Origin: Vreelandella lutescens
Lineage (GTDB): Bacteria; Pseudomonadota; Gammaproteobacteria; Pseudomonadales; Halomonadaceae
Direction of reading: 5' to 3'
Length of the DNA stretch: 64,000 nt
Assembly (NCBI RefSeq): GCF_014640815.1
Contig: NZ_BMHM01000003.1
Span: 1 to 64,000 of the forward strand
This document shows positions 51,023 through 62,050 of the stretch, in pieces; position 1 is the stretch's first letter, and each line of letters opens with the position of its first letter. The translations under genes were made by a program, and so were the position numbers. The notes below the pieces were generated by a model. That model made no database searches, had not been told where the DNA came from, and was given only the letters and a program-made list of their open reading frames with translations.

Positions 51023-51154
51023 ATGAAAAAATTATTGGCGACGAGCTTTATTCTACTCATCACTGCGGGTGCTCTAGCGGGCTGTAATACCATTGCAGGG
51101 GCAGGACAAGATGTTCAAGAGGGTGGCCAGGCAGTAGAGGATGCTGCGAGTTAA
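51023..51154 (+). CDS. Entericidin A/B-family lipoprotein
   Basis: A 43-residue lipoprotein. The lipobox LAGC ends at Cys21, and the mature peptide NTIAGAGQDVQEGGQAVED matches the entericidin signature (NTxxGxGxDxxxxGxxI). Entericidins form a bacteriolytic toxin/antidote pair in enterobacteria and are stress- or stationary-phase-induced; only one member is seen here. GGAG precedes the ATG. A 14-bp perfect hairpin follows. Confidence 0.88.
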   Translation: MKKLLATSFILLITAGALAGCNTIAGAGQDVQEGGQAVEDAAS

Positions 51155-51184
51155 CGGCCTGGGCTAAATGGTTGGTCATATTCC

Positions 51185-51216
51185 GTGCGGGCTAGACACT
51201 TATGTCTAGCCCGCAC
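51185..51216. terminator. Perfect 14-bp hairpin after the entericidin gene
   Basis: GTGCGGGCTAGACA pairs perfectly with TGTCTAGCCCGCAC across a 4-nt loop. There is no T-run, so it may act as a 3' stabiliser or a weak or factor-dependent terminator. It lies just upstream of the I78 gene. Confidence 0.6.
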
Positions 51217-51238
51217 TGCTGTGAAGGGAGGTCAATAA

Positions 51239-51598
51239 ATGACGCTGGAAAATTCTTTAATGTCATCAGCGCAGCGTTATGCAAAAGGCTTGGGCGGCCT
51301 ATTTGCCATGGTGCTGCTGGCGGGGTGCAGTAGCGCGCCGAATGAAGCCGCAGCGCCCAAACCGCCCACGGTGGAGCAAACCGCGCCAGTGGCACAGGCG
51401 TGTGATGCCAACGCCGTACAATATGCTATTGGTGCCCCCTTTGATGAGGCCAACGTGGCGACGTTAGAAGAGCAAAGCGGCGCAACTCAGGTCCGTGTAC
51501 TGCGCCCCGGTACGGCCGCCACCATGGACTACCGTGACGACCGCCTCAATATTCATTTGGAAAGCAACGACATGATTGAGGCGCTGCGCTGCGGTTAG
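51239..51598 (+). CDS. I78-family peptidase-inhibitor lipoprotein
   Basis: A 119-residue lipoprotein with lipobox LLAGC (about residues 26-30). The mature domain ends with SGATQVRVLRPGTAATMDYR and RLNIHLESNDMIEALRCG, the signature of I78 (serine peptidase inhibitor) proteins, with Cys at both ends of the domain. GGGAGG precedes the ATG at good spacing. Its stop overlaps that of the convergent LysE-type gene. Confidence 0.88.
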   Translation: MTLENSLMSSAQRYAKGLGGLFAMVLLAGCSSAPNEAAAPKPPTVEQTAPVAQACDANAVQYAIGAPFDEANVATLEEQSGATQVRVLRPGTAATMDYRDDRLNIHLESNDMIEALRCG

Positions 51599-52200
51599 CG
51601 CAAGATCAGCCATACGCAGGCGGCGGTGAGCACGCCCATGGTGATGTTAAATCCGCGCCACGCCCGGTCGCTTTTAATCCACTGCCCGATGGCGCTGCCA
51701 AAGGCGGCCCACAGGGCAATGCAGGGCAGCGCCACCAGCTCCGCAAACCCGGCCAATACCAAGGCATTGATGACCGGCTGGCCGCTTTCCGGTAGAAAGC
51801 CCGCCATTAGGGCCAGCCCCATCACCCATGCTTTTGGGTTAGCGAACTGAAACATGGCTGCCTGCCAAAACGTCAGCGGTACACCGTGCTGGCTGCCGTG
51901 TAAATTGGGCGGCGGGGCGGTGGCGATTTTCCAAGCAAGATAGAGCAAATAAGCGCTTCCCACCCAGCGCAGCGTGGTTTGCACCGCCGGGAAGCGTTCA
52001 AACAGCACCCCCAGCCCCAGTGCAATGGCGGCAAACAGTAAAAAGCAGCCTCCTAAAATCCCCCACATATGCGGCATCGTACGCCGAAAGCCAAAGTTAG
52101 CCCCCGATGCGGTAAGCATGATGTTATTGGGCCCAGGGGTGAGCGTCATCGACAGCATATAGAGCGCGGCAGGGCCAAGGATTAGCCATTCACTGTTCAT
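51595..52200 (-). CDS. LysE/RhtB-family amino-acid exporter
   Basis: A 201-residue membrane protein with about five to six helices. SMTLTPGPNNIMLTASGANF is the family signature, and FQFANPKAWVMGLALMAGFL the second conserved block. I chose ATG 52200 (MNSEWLIL); the frame is open upstream but without hydrophobic start features. It is divergent from a MocR-type regulator with 96 bases between starts, so its expression is probably controlled by that regulator. Confidence 0.9.
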   Translation of the reverse strand: MNSEWLILGPAALYMLSMTLTPGPNNIMLTASGANFGFRRTMPHMWGILGGCFLLFAAIALGLGVLFERFPAVQTTLRWVGSAYLLYLAWKIATAPPPNLHGSQHGVPLTFWQAAMFQFANPKAWVMGLALMAGFLPESGQPVINALVLAGFAELVALPCIALWAAFGSAIGQWIKSDRAWRGFNITMGVLTAACVWLILR

Positions 52201-52203
52201 TTT

Positions 52204-52254
52204 TTGTATCCATACAATTTTGAGGTTTAAGTTGTTAGTGGGCATTTTTGTTAG
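52204..52254. promoter_or_regulatory. Candidate MocR sites between the exporter and its regulator
   Basis: TTGTAT-CC-ATACAA (52204-52217) is a perfect inverted repeat just upstream of the exporter ATG, overlapping its ribosome site. Two direct repeats TTGTTAG (52232-52238 and 52248-52254) lie between the genes, 16 bases apart start to start. MocR/PdxR proteins often bind direct repeats. Confidence 0.45.
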
Positions 52255-52296
52255 CATAATGTGGCTAATTTCCACGTCAAAGGTTTTATTGTCATC

Positions 52297-53691
52297 ATGA
52301 CAATCTGGGTGCCGACGATTGAACATACCCCTGGCCCACGCTACCGGGCGATTGCTCAGGCGATTGGCGATGCCATTACCAGCGGTGAATTAGCGCCAGA
52401 GGAGAAGCTGCCGCCCCAGCGCCGATTGGCGGATGCGCTAGGCGTCACCGTGGGCACCGTCACCCGTGGCTATGCTGAAGCAGAGCATCGCGGCTGGGTG
52501 AGTGCCCGGGTAGGCAGCGGCACTTACGTGAAGCAGCGCGGGCCAGCCCGCGTGTTTGGCGGCCAGTCCGGCATGCAAACCGATGACGACACGATTGATT
52601 TAAGCCTTAGCCTGCCGCCGCCCCACCCCCTGAGAGAGCAGGCGATGAGCGCTGCACTGAGTGCGCTAAGCACCTCTGCACAGGCGCTCAGGCGCAGCGT
52701 GGCTTACTCAAGTTCCCAAGGCAGCGATGACCATCGCGTCTATTTAGCGCAATGGTTAGAACAGTTGGGAATGACCCTGAACGCTGAGGAGATGCTGATT
52801 ACCCAAGGCGGGCAACACGGCATTAGCCTGGCGCTCGGCACGCTGCTGCGACCGGGAGAGTTGATGGCGGCTGATGCGCTGACGTACCCAGGGGCGATTA
52901 GCGCTGCCCAACAGGCACATCTCAAGATGGTGGCTATCGCGTTTGATCAAGATGGCATGTGTATGGAGGCATTAAAGGCGCAATGCGCCCGCCAGCCGCC
53001 ACGCTTAATTTACCTAACGCCAGACCAAAATAACCCCACCGGTATTTGTCTGAGTGAGGCGCGCCGAGAGCAGCTAGTCGCCTTGGCGAGGCGTTATGAC
53101 ATGTGGTTGTTAGAGGATGGCGTGCAGTACTTACCCGCCGAACAGCGCGGTACGCCGCTGTATCAGTTAGCACCGGAGCGTACGCTGTTCGTGTTTAGCA
53201 CAGCCAAAGTGCTGGCAGGCGGGCTGCGTATGGGCGTGCTGCGTGCACCCCCTGTACTGCTTGACCGGCTGGCGGCGGGCTTGAGAGCTCAAAGTTGGAT
53301 GGTGCCACCGCTGATGGTGGATTTAGTTTGCCACTGGGTGGCTCAGCCCGCGACAGAGGAGTTACTGGCGTGGCAAACCCAAGAGCTGGCGGCGCGGCAG
53401 CGCCTTGTTTCGGACTATTTGGCAGGCTACACGCTTAGTCGGCAACCGAACGGGAGCAACGTATGGCTAACGTTACCTGATGGCGTGCGGGCGCAGGAGC
53501 TGTGTGAGCGGTTAAATCAGCAGGGCGTCAAAGTTACCAGCGCTGAGCCCTTTTGCGTGGGTAGCGCTCCTGCCCCGCAGGCGGTGCGTATTTGCGTGGG
53601 GGCTGCTGCTCACCAGGCAGCGCTCGTCAGCGCGCTGGTCATTATCCGAAAGAGCCTTGAACAGCCGCCTTTGGCCACCGAAACGGTATAG
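52297..53691 (+). CDS. MocR-type (GntR-aminotransferase) regulator
   Basis: A 464-residue fusion of an N-terminal GntR winged helix (YRAIAQAIGDAITSGELAPE, LPPQRRLADALGVTVGTVTR) and a C-terminal fold-type I aminotransferase domain (TQGGQHGISLALG, LTPDQNNPTG, and the PLP Lys in FSTAKVLAGGLRMG). Such proteins use PLP, often bound to an amino acid, as effector. I chose ATG 52297. It ends directly against the convergent gene at 53692. It likely controls the divergent LysE-type exporter. Confidence 0.9.
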   Translation: MTIWVPTIEHTPGPRYRAIAQAIGDAITSGELAPEEKLPPQRRLADALGVTVGTVTRGYAEAEHRGWVSARVGSGTYVKQRGPARVFGGQSGMQTDDDTIDLSLSLPPPHPLREQAMSAALSALSTSAQALRRSVAYSSSQGSDDHRVYLAQWLEQLGMTLNAEEMLITQGGQHGISLALGTLLRPGELMAADALTYPGAISAAQQAHLKMVAIAFDQDGMCMEALKAQCARQPPRLIYLTPDQNNPTGICLSEARREQLVALARRYDMWLLEDGVQYLPAEQRGTPLYQLAPERTLFVFSTAKVLAGGLRMGVLRAPPVLLDRLAAGLRAQSWMVPPLMVDLVCHWVAQPATEELLAWQTQELAARQRLVSDYLAGYTLSRQPNGSNVWLTLPDGVRAQELCERLNQQGVKVTSAEPFCVGSAPAPQAVRICVGAAAHQAALVSALVIIRKSLEQPPLATETV

Positions 53692-54696
53692 CTAGTCGTA
53701 GCGATCTTTCCACCCTTGATGGCGCACCTGCTCTTTGAGCATTTCTAACACGTCGTAAAGTACCTGCTCGGTGACTTTGGCGCTGGCGTCATCGACGGTA
53801 AGCCAGCTGTCGAAGCCGCTTTCAGCGGTACGCTCGACCAGCTGGCGAAAAGCGGGGGAGTGCATGCCCTGGGCTAACTCATCCACCAAGCGCTGGGCCA
53901 CACTGCTGATAGACGCCTGCATGGCGCTGGAGGCCGTTTGCCCCATCGGGAAGCGATGTAGCCGCTGAATTTCCGGACTTTCGCGCAGCGTGCGGCTCAC
54001 TAAATCATCAATGGCCGCCATAATCGCGAGCCGGTTCTGCTGATACGCTTGGCCTGCTGTGGCCTCCAGGCGCTGGGCAATTTCATGAATTAGCTGGGTT
54101 TTGCGCGGCATAATCACCCGCTCAATCACTCGTTCAGTGAGTGAGTCACTGGCTTTAATCTGCTGCTGCACATTGCCCAGTAGCCGCAGGGCGATACGAT
54201 CAGAGAGCTCCTCTAGCAGAATATCGTAGTACTTGGCGAAGAATTGGTAGATCGACCAGCGCGTGACGTTAATTAAGCGCAGCCGATGCAGGCGGTTTAA
54301 CAGCGCTACCACGCGCAGTACCCGCAGCAGGCGGAACCCGCTGAGTGGAATGCAGCCCAGCACGTCGTACCAGTGCACAAAGGGGTAGAAGAACCAGCGG
54401 TGATAGCGCCGTTCGGCAATCGCCACGGCCCAGCCCAGCAGCACATCGGCAATAAAGAAACTGACAAAGATTAAATCAATAGTGAGAAACCGGCTGTGAA
54501 CAGCCGTATCGTAGGCGCGGTGAAAGCCGGGGGCGATGTTGGCAATGGCCTGATTAATAGGCTCAATCAGAAACAACGAATCAAACAGCAGCAGGCTTAG
54601 GTTAATAATGACAGCGGCGAGGATCAGAAAATCCCAGCCGATATGCGCATACTCAACGGCCTTGGGCAGGTGGGGGTAGCGCAGCCTGGTGGGCAT
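53692..54696 (-). CDS. Voltage-sensor-domain membrane protein without a pore
   Basis: A 334-residue protein. The N-terminal third has helices at about 21-43 and 70-94, an amphipathic segment at 103-118, and an S4-like helix FRLLRVLRVVALLNRLHRLR (121-140) with Arg at every third position (122, 125, 128) and further Arg at 135, 138 and 140. There is no S5-P-S6 pore region. The remaining 190 residues are soluble and mostly helical, with coiled-coil character. It resembles proteins annotated as ion transporters in Pseudomonas and Halomonas. Function is unknown. Confidence 0.7.
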   Translation of the reverse strand: MPTRLRYPHLPKAVEYAHIGWDFLILAAVIINLSLLLFDSLFLIEPINQAIANIAPGFHRAYDTAVHSRFLTIDLIFVSFFIADVLLGWAVAIAERRYHRWFFYPFVHWYDVLGCIPLSGFRLLRVLRVVALLNRLHRLRLINVTRWSIYQFFAKYYDILLEELSDRIALRLLGNVQQQIKASDSLTERVIERVIMPRKTQLIHEIAQRLEATAGQAYQQNRLAIMAAIDDLVSRTLRESPEIQRLHRFPMGQTASSAMQASISSVAQRLVDELAQGMHSPAFRQLVERTAESGFDSWLTVDDASAKVTEQVLYDVLEMLKEQVRHQGWKDRYD

Positions 54697-54731
54697 GATG
54701 ACTCCTTGTCGTAATGGGTAAAGGCGCTTGT

Positions 54732-55250
54732 TTAGCGTTGGTGGTGCTGCTGCTGGGTAAGCTCCTCTTCACGTTCGGCCTGCTTGCGCAACTTTTTACG
54801 CAGGGCGGCTTTATCAAAGCGCAGCTGCTGAAGCGGGGTCTCTAAGGCCAGCGGCGGCACTCGGGCGGGCTTGCCGTCGGCATCTACCGCCACCATGGTG
54901 AGGTAACAGCTGTTGGTATGGCGAATCAGCTTTTGGCGGATATCCTCTGCCACTACCTTGATACCAATTTCCATGGAAGAGCGGCCAACATGGTTGACGC
55001 TGGCAAGAAACGTCACCAGCTCACCCACATGGATAGGCTGTTTAAACAACACCTGATCCACCGAGAGTGTGACCACGTAGTGGCCGGAGTAGCGGCTGGC
55101 ACAGGCGTAGGCCACTTCGTCGAGCTTTTTAAGGATAGCACCGCCGTGGACTTTACCGCTGAAGTTCGCCATGTCGGGCGTCATCAATACGGTCATGGAG
55201 AGTTCATGCTGGCCAGGGAGCGCACTGTGTTCAGGGGAAGTGTCGGACAT
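54732..55250 (-). CDS. Acyl-CoA thioesterase (YciA/ACOT-type hotdog)
   Basis: A 172-residue hotdog-fold thioesterase. ANFSGKVHGGAILKKLDEVA (catalytic Asp in the KKLDEV helix), VTLSVDQVLFKQPIHVGE and HVGRSSMEIGI are typical of the YciA/BFIT group acting on acyl-CoAs. The C-terminus is basic and helical (KAALRKKLRKQAEREEELTQ). I chose ATG 55250, with AAGGTG six bases upstream. It lies next to the AtoE gene and could take part in fatty-acyl-CoA turnover. Confidence 0.9.
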   Translation of the reverse strand: MSDTSPEHSALPGQHELSMTVLMTPDMANFSGKVHGGAILKKLDEVAYACASRYSGHYVVTLSVDQVLFKQPIHVGELVTFLASVNHVGRSSMEIGIKVVAEDIRQKLIRHTNSCYLTMVAVDADGKPARVPPLALETPLQQLRFDKAALRKKLRKQAEREEELTQQQHHQR

Positions 55251-55273
55251 AAACGTCACCTTAAAAGCGAAAA

Positions 55274-55306
55274 TGCCCGCCCCTAGCTAGCATAGCCAGG
55301 GCGGGC
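55274..55306 (-). terminator. Hairpin after the AtoE gene
   Basis: GCCCGCCC pairs with GGGCGGGC with an imperfect extension inwards. On the minus strand it is followed by ATTTTCGCTTTT. It lies between atoE and the thioesterase gene. Confidence 0.65.
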
Positions 55307-55327
55307 GTAGAGGAAAGGCCTAGGGGC

Positions 55328-56638
55328 TTAGAACCACACCAAGCCGACCGAAATAATAATACCGGTGATGAACAGCTGAATGAGGCAGAAGCCCATAATG
55401 TCTTTGGCTTTCAAGCCCGCAATGGCCAGTACCGGCAGCGCCCAGAACGGCTGCAGCAGGTTGGTCCAGGCATCACCCCAGGCAACGGCCATCGCCACGC
55501 GGGCGATATCTGCGCCTAACGCTTCTGCGGCGGGCAGCATAACCGGTGCCTGTACTGCCCACTGGCCGCCGCCAGAAGGTACGAAGAGGTTCACGATGCC
55601 AGCGCTGAGGAACGACCAGAAGGGCAGCGAGTTGGCAGTGGCAAACGAGACCAGCCATTCGGACATGCTTTGCGCCAGGCCCGACTGCACCATGATGGCC
55701 ATAATGCCCGCATAGAAGGGGAACTGGATCACGATACCCGCGCCGCCTTTAATGGCTTCGTTCAAACTGTTCAGCAGGTTGCGGGGCGTGCGGTGGAGCA
55801 CAATGGCGAGGAACAAGAACAGGAAGTTCACCACGTTCAGGTTCAAGCTGCCACCACGCAGAAAGAAGTGATCCAGCAAGAACAGTAGTCCCGGTACGCC
55901 GACTAATAGAGCCAGCGGCATGCTGTTTTCGAGCTTTTCTGCCGGGCGCGTAATGCGGCCTACAGGCTCTGGCTCGTCATTGAGCAGTTTCGGGTCTACA
56001 TAAACGCTGTCTTTTTCATCCGGCAGCATTAAGCGGTTGACCAGCGGCACGGCAATAAAGAGACACACCACGATGGCCAGGTTAAAGAACGCGAAGATGG
56101 TGGAGCCTGTGCCAATCACGCCAATCTGGTCGGCAGAGAAGTGCCCTTCGGTGGCGATGGTCAGCGGCACCGAACCTGCCAAGCCGCCATGCCACACCAC
56201 AAAGCCGGAATAGGCACTGGCGACCAGCAGGCGATAGTCCACCTTAATCAGGCGAGCCAGCTCTTTGGCGAACAGGGCACCCACAACGAGGCCAAAGCCC
56301 CAGTTAATCCAGCTAGCTGCAAGCGATACCAGCGTCACAAGAATAATCGCGCCACCAGGGGTTTTCGCGGTGCTGGCAATTTTTTGCAGAATACGTTTTA
56401 CCGGCGGCGAGCTTGCCAGCATAAAGCCGGTGACCAGCACCAGCAGCATCTGCATGGAGAAGGTTAACAAGCCCCAGAAGCCGTCGCCCCACATGCGCAG
56501 GACGGCCAAGGGCGTTTGGCGCTCCACCGCAATAGCGGCCACGGCAGCAACAAGGGTCAGCAATAGAACGAAGATATACGGGTCTGGCAAATAACGCTCG
56601 ACCAGCTTAACCGCTGGTTTTGATATGAGTTTTAGCAT
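55328..56638 (-). CDS. atoE: Short-chain fatty acid transporter, AtoE family
   Basis: A 436-residue inner-membrane transporter with about 11 helices. The segments ERYLPDPYIFVLLLTLVAA, GFVVWHGGLAGSVPLTIA and FVPSGGGQWAVQAPVMLPAA are AtoE signatures. AtoE imports acetoacetate and short-chain fatty acids. The usual atoDAB CoA-transferase and thiolase genes are absent here, so it acts alone or with genes elsewhere. Confidence 0.9.
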   Translation of the reverse strand: MLKLISKPAVKLVERYLPDPYIFVLLLTLVAAVAAIAVERQTPLAVLRMWGDGFWGLLTFSMQMLLVLVTGFMLASSPPVKRILQKIASTAKTPGGAIILVTLVSLAASWINWGFGLVVGALFAKELARLIKVDYRLLVASAYSGFVVWHGGLAGSVPLTIATEGHFSADQIGVIGTGSTIFAFFNLAIVVCLFIAVPLVNRLMLPDEKDSVYVDPKLLNDEPEPVGRITRPAEKLENSMPLALLVGVPGLLFLLDHFFLRGGSLNLNVVNFLFLFLAIVLHRTPRNLLNSLNEAIKGGAGIVIQFPFYAGIMAIMVQSGLAQSMSEWLVSFATANSLPFWSFLSAGIVNLFVPSGGGQWAVQAPVMLPAAEALGADIARVAMAVAWGDAWTNLLQPFWALPVLAIAGLKAKDIMGFCLIQLFITGIIISVGLVWF

Positions 56639-56811
56639 GGAGTGCTCACTTTATTCGTTATTAGGAAGTGCGCGGCTAATATACGGCGGTGCGGCACAAT
56701 TTTCACCCCTCAACGGCTAACGCGCAGGGCGCTTAGCTTTTGTGCATTTTTATGCATAAGGTTACGTTAGCGCAGTTTTTAGGTCCTGCCCGTTGCGGGG
56801 TTCAACGCTGC

Positions 56812-58128
56812 TTAACGAAGATGAGTCGTGATGGGTGCTTCACGCCAGCGGGTGAGCCGGTAGCGGCGGTAGTAGGCAATCAGCACGGCCGAGCGGGTAA
56901 GCGTAAAGAGCGTAAACGCCAGCCATAAGCCATGATTGCCAAGACCTTGGCATAGCCACCAGGTGGGCAGGTAGACCGCAAGGCCTGCAAAAATACTGTT
57001 GCGCATCTCTCGCACTGCCGTGGTGCCGATAAACACGCCGTCAAGCAGGTAGCTCCAGACGGCAATCAGCGGCATCGCCACCATCCACGGCAGATAGCTG
57101 GCGGCGGTGTCACGCACTTCGCTAAGCCCTGTCAGTAGCGCCACGAGCTGATTGCCGCCCAGCGCAAAGAGCAGCGCGGCAGCAGCGGCTGTCCAGAAAG
57201 AAAACTGCGCCGTGGCCCGCACCGTGGCGGCAAATTCCTGCCAATCGCGACGCCCGTAGGCACGCCCTACCAGCGACTCAGCCGCGTGGGCAAAGCCATC
57301 CAGCGCGTAGCTAGTGAGCATAATAAATTGCAGCAGTACGGCATTAGCCGCGAGCACGGTATCGCCCTGGCGGGCACCTTGAGCGGTAAAAAACGCCATG
57401 GCAAACAGCAGCCCCAGGGTACGCACGAACAGGTTGGCGTTAACATTCAATAACGCCGAATAGGCTTTCAGTGCCAGCAAGCGCTGGCGTTGAAAGTGGC
57501 CTTCTAAATGGCCTAGCTGACGCAGCACCAAATAGCCACCGAACATCAGAGCGCTGTAGTCGGCGAGCACGCTGGCCAGCGCCACGCCATTACTGGTCAT
57601 CCCCAAGCCCATCACAAACCATAGATCGAGCACGATATTAACGCTGTTGGTGAGCACCAGAATCATGAGCGTGACGCGGGAGTTCTGCTGACCTAAGAAC
57701 CAGCCCAGTATGGCGTAATTGGCAAGCACTGCGGGGGCCGACCAGAGGCGAATTTCGGCATACTCGCGAGCCAGTGGCGTGGCCTGCACGCTGCCATCCA
57801 GTAGCCACAGGCCAAACGAGATGAGCGGTGTGCCAAACACGATGAGAAGCGTGCCAATCACGCCTGCCATGATCAGCGACTGGCCTAGCAAGTTGCGCAC
57901 GTCACTAGGCGACTCGCGCCCTATCGCCTGGGCCACCAGCCCGGTGGTGCCCATGCGCAAAAAGCCAAAGCCCCAATAAAGGAAGCTAAAGAGGGTGGCA
58001 CCGAGGGTAACGCCGGCTAAATAGCGGGAGTCGGGCAGATGCCCGACCACGGCTGTGTCCACCAGCCCCAGCAGGGGCACGGTGATATTTGACAAAATGA
58101 TGGGCCAGGCTAGGGTCCAAATACGCAC
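56812..58128 (-). CDS. MATE-family efflux transporter, DinF type
   Basis: A 438-residue transporter with 12 helices. IWTLAWPIILSNITVPLLGL, DTAVVGHLPDSRYLAGVTLG and GFLRMGTTGLVAQAIGRE are typical of the DinF branch. These proteins export toxic organic cations or protect against oxidative stress. The start appears to be GTG 58128, three bases after the ferredoxin stop, and its ribosome site lies poorly inside that gene. Translation is therefore probably coupled. Confidence 0.88.
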   Translation of the reverse strand: MRIWTLAWPIILSNITVPLLGLVDTAVVGHLPDSRYLAGVTLGATLFSFLYWGFGFLRMGTTGLVAQAIGRESPSDVRNLLGQSLIMAGVIGTLLIVFGTPLISFGLWLLDGSVQATPLAREYAEIRLWSAPAVLANYAILGWFLGQQNSRVTLMILVLTNSVNIVLDLWFVMGLGMTSNGVALASVLADYSALMFGGYLVLRQLGHLEGHFQRQRLLALKAYSALLNVNANLFVRTLGLLFAMAFFTAQGARQGDTVLAANAVLLQFIMLTSYALDGFAHAAESLVGRAYGRRDWQEFAATVRATAQFSFWTAAAAALLFALGGNQLVALLTGLSEVRDTAASYLPWMVAMPLIAVWSYLLDGVFIGTTAVREMRNSIFAGLAVYLPTWWLCQGLGNHGLWLAFTLFTLTRSAVLIAYYRRYRLTRWREAPITTHLR

Positions 58129-58131
58129 AAG

Positions 58132-58389
<258 letters not shown>

Positions 58390-58404
58390 TCACGAAGGGC
58401 GTGT

Positions 58405-58434
58405 CACTCGGGTAGTTTGATACCCGAGTGTTTT
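58405..58434. terminator. Hairpin between coaD and yfhL
   Basis: The perfect stem CACTCGGGTA/TACCCGAGTG has a 6-nt loop, with TTTT following on the plus strand. The neighbouring genes run on the minus strand, where the T-run is absent, so it may only attenuate or stabilise RNA. Confidence 0.55.
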
Positions 58435-58452
58435 ACTCAACAATATCGATAG

Positions 58453-60854
<2,402 letters not shown>

Positions 60855-60883
60855 GCCGGGTTCCTCGTGGTGCGGTGGTTTTT

Positions 60884-60896
60884 AATAACAGTTATT
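60884..60896. promoter_or_regulatory. Palindrome upstream of fabY
   Basis: AATAAC-A-GTTATT is a perfect 6-1-6 inverted repeat 30 bases upstream of the fabY start, in its promoter region. It may bind a lipid-responsive regulator, but I cannot name one. Confidence 0.35.
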
Positions 60897-61047
60897 GTCA
60901 GATCGTCCTGAATCACATGGCCGACCTGAGCTTAATGTTCAGTTTCATAAAATACTCTGGCGTGATCATAGCACCGGGCGTGCAACGGCGTCATGCCGCG
61001 CACGCGGGAGACTGGTAGAATCACGCTTTTTTAATGCAGGGGATGGC

Positions 61048-61713
61048 ATGCAGTACACTTCACGGCCAGTGACGTCTAACCAGCCTGGGCCACATCATGA
61101 TGTGGCGCGCCGGGTCGAGCGTGCGTTAGCGCATCCGCTGCGTAAACCCATTGCTGATCACACACGCCAAGCGTTCGAGCAGGCCGATGCATGGTGCCAG
61201 CAGCGTCCAGCACCGTTAATTCTCGATGCGGGTTGCGGGGTTGGGCTATCGACCCGCAGGTTAGCGCTACAGTTCCCTCAGCATACGGTGGTGGGGGTTG
61301 ACCGTAGTGAGGATCGGCTGGGGCGGGAGCATGGCGATCTGCCACAGAACGCACTGTTAGTGCGCGCAGACTTGGTGGATTTTTGGCGGCTAGCGTTAGA
61401 GGTTGGCTGGGCTCCCGAGCGCCACTATCTTCTTTATCCCAACCCCTATCCTAAAGCGGCGCATCTGAAAATGCGCTGGCATGGGCATCCTGTTTTCCCC
61501 ACACTGTTAGCGCTGGGCGGGCGGCTAGAGCTGCGCTCAAACTGGCGGCTGTATGTTGAAGAGTTTGCCCAAGCGGTGGCGGTAGCGACAGGGAAGCAGG
61601 CGAGCGTGAATCAGGTGGTGCCTGGCGCAGACTATTTGACCCCGTTTGAAGCTAAATATGACCAAAGTGGCCAAACGCTTTGGCGTTTGTGTATCGATCT
61701 GGAGCGCCTATGA
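61048..61713 (+). CDS. TrmB-like SAM-dependent methyltransferase
   Basis: A 221-residue Rossmann methyltransferase. ILDAGCGVGLSTRRLAL is the SAM motif I and VVGVDRSEDRL motif II. YPNPYPKAAHLKMRW and ELRSNWRLYVEEFAQA match the TrmB (tRNA guanine-N7 methyltransferase) signature in a diverged form. It may be a paralogue with another substrate rather than TrmB itself. I chose ATG 61048 with GGGGA upstream; the frame is open upstream but not hydrophobic or conserved. It overlaps the SMR gene by 4 bases. Confidence 0.8.
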   Translation: MQYTSRPVTSNQPGPHHDVARRVERALAHPLRKPIADHTRQAFEQADAWCQQRPAPLILDAGCGVGLSTRRLALQFPQHTVVGVDRSEDRLGREHGDLPQNALLVRADLVDFWRLALEVGWAPERHYLLYPNPYPKAAHLKMRWHGHPVFPTLLALGGRLELRSNWRLYVEEFAQAVAVATGKQASVNQVVPGADYLTPFEAKYDQSGQTLWRLCIDLERL

Positions 61714-62039
61714 CGTTTGTGTATCTCATTCTTGCCATCGTCGCTGAGGTCATTGCAACCAGTGCACTGAAAGCGTCGGCGGGCTTTACCCGCCCCTTGC
61801 CTAGCCTTCTAGTGGTAGGCGGCTATGGGGTGGCGTTCTATTTATTAAGCTTAGTGTTACGCACGCTGCCGGTGGGAGTGACTTACGCCATTTGGGCGGG
61901 CTTAGGTATTGTGCTGGTCACGCTGGTGGGCATGATTGTGTTTGGTGAAAAGCCCGACCTGCCTGCTGTACTCGGTATTAGTCTGATTGTGGCCGGAGTG
62001 GTTACCCTTCAGGTCTTCTCTAAAATGAATGTGCATTGA
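61710..62039 (+). CDS. Small multidrug resistance (SMR) family transporter
   Basis: A 109-residue protein with four membrane helices. The essential Glu is in YLILAIVAEVIATSALKAS (Glu13), with TYAIWAGLGIVLV and GEKPDLPAVLGISLIVAGV typical of EmrE/QacE proteins. It would export cationic compounds, or guanidinium in the Gdx branch; I cannot separate the two by eye. It overlaps the methyltransferase stop (ATGA). Confidence 0.93.
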   Translation: MTFVYLILAIVAEVIATSALKASAGFTRPLPSLLVVGGYGVAFYLLSLVLRTLPVGVTYAIWAGLGIVLVTLVGMIVFGEKPDLPAVLGISLIVAGVVTLQVFSKMNVH

Positions 62040-62050
62040 GGTAGCAGAAC

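Noticed and set aside
60895-61047. N-terminal extension of the TrmB-like methyltransferase
   Set aside because: The frame is open but lies before a better start at 61048 with a ribosome site, and it covers the fabY promoter region.
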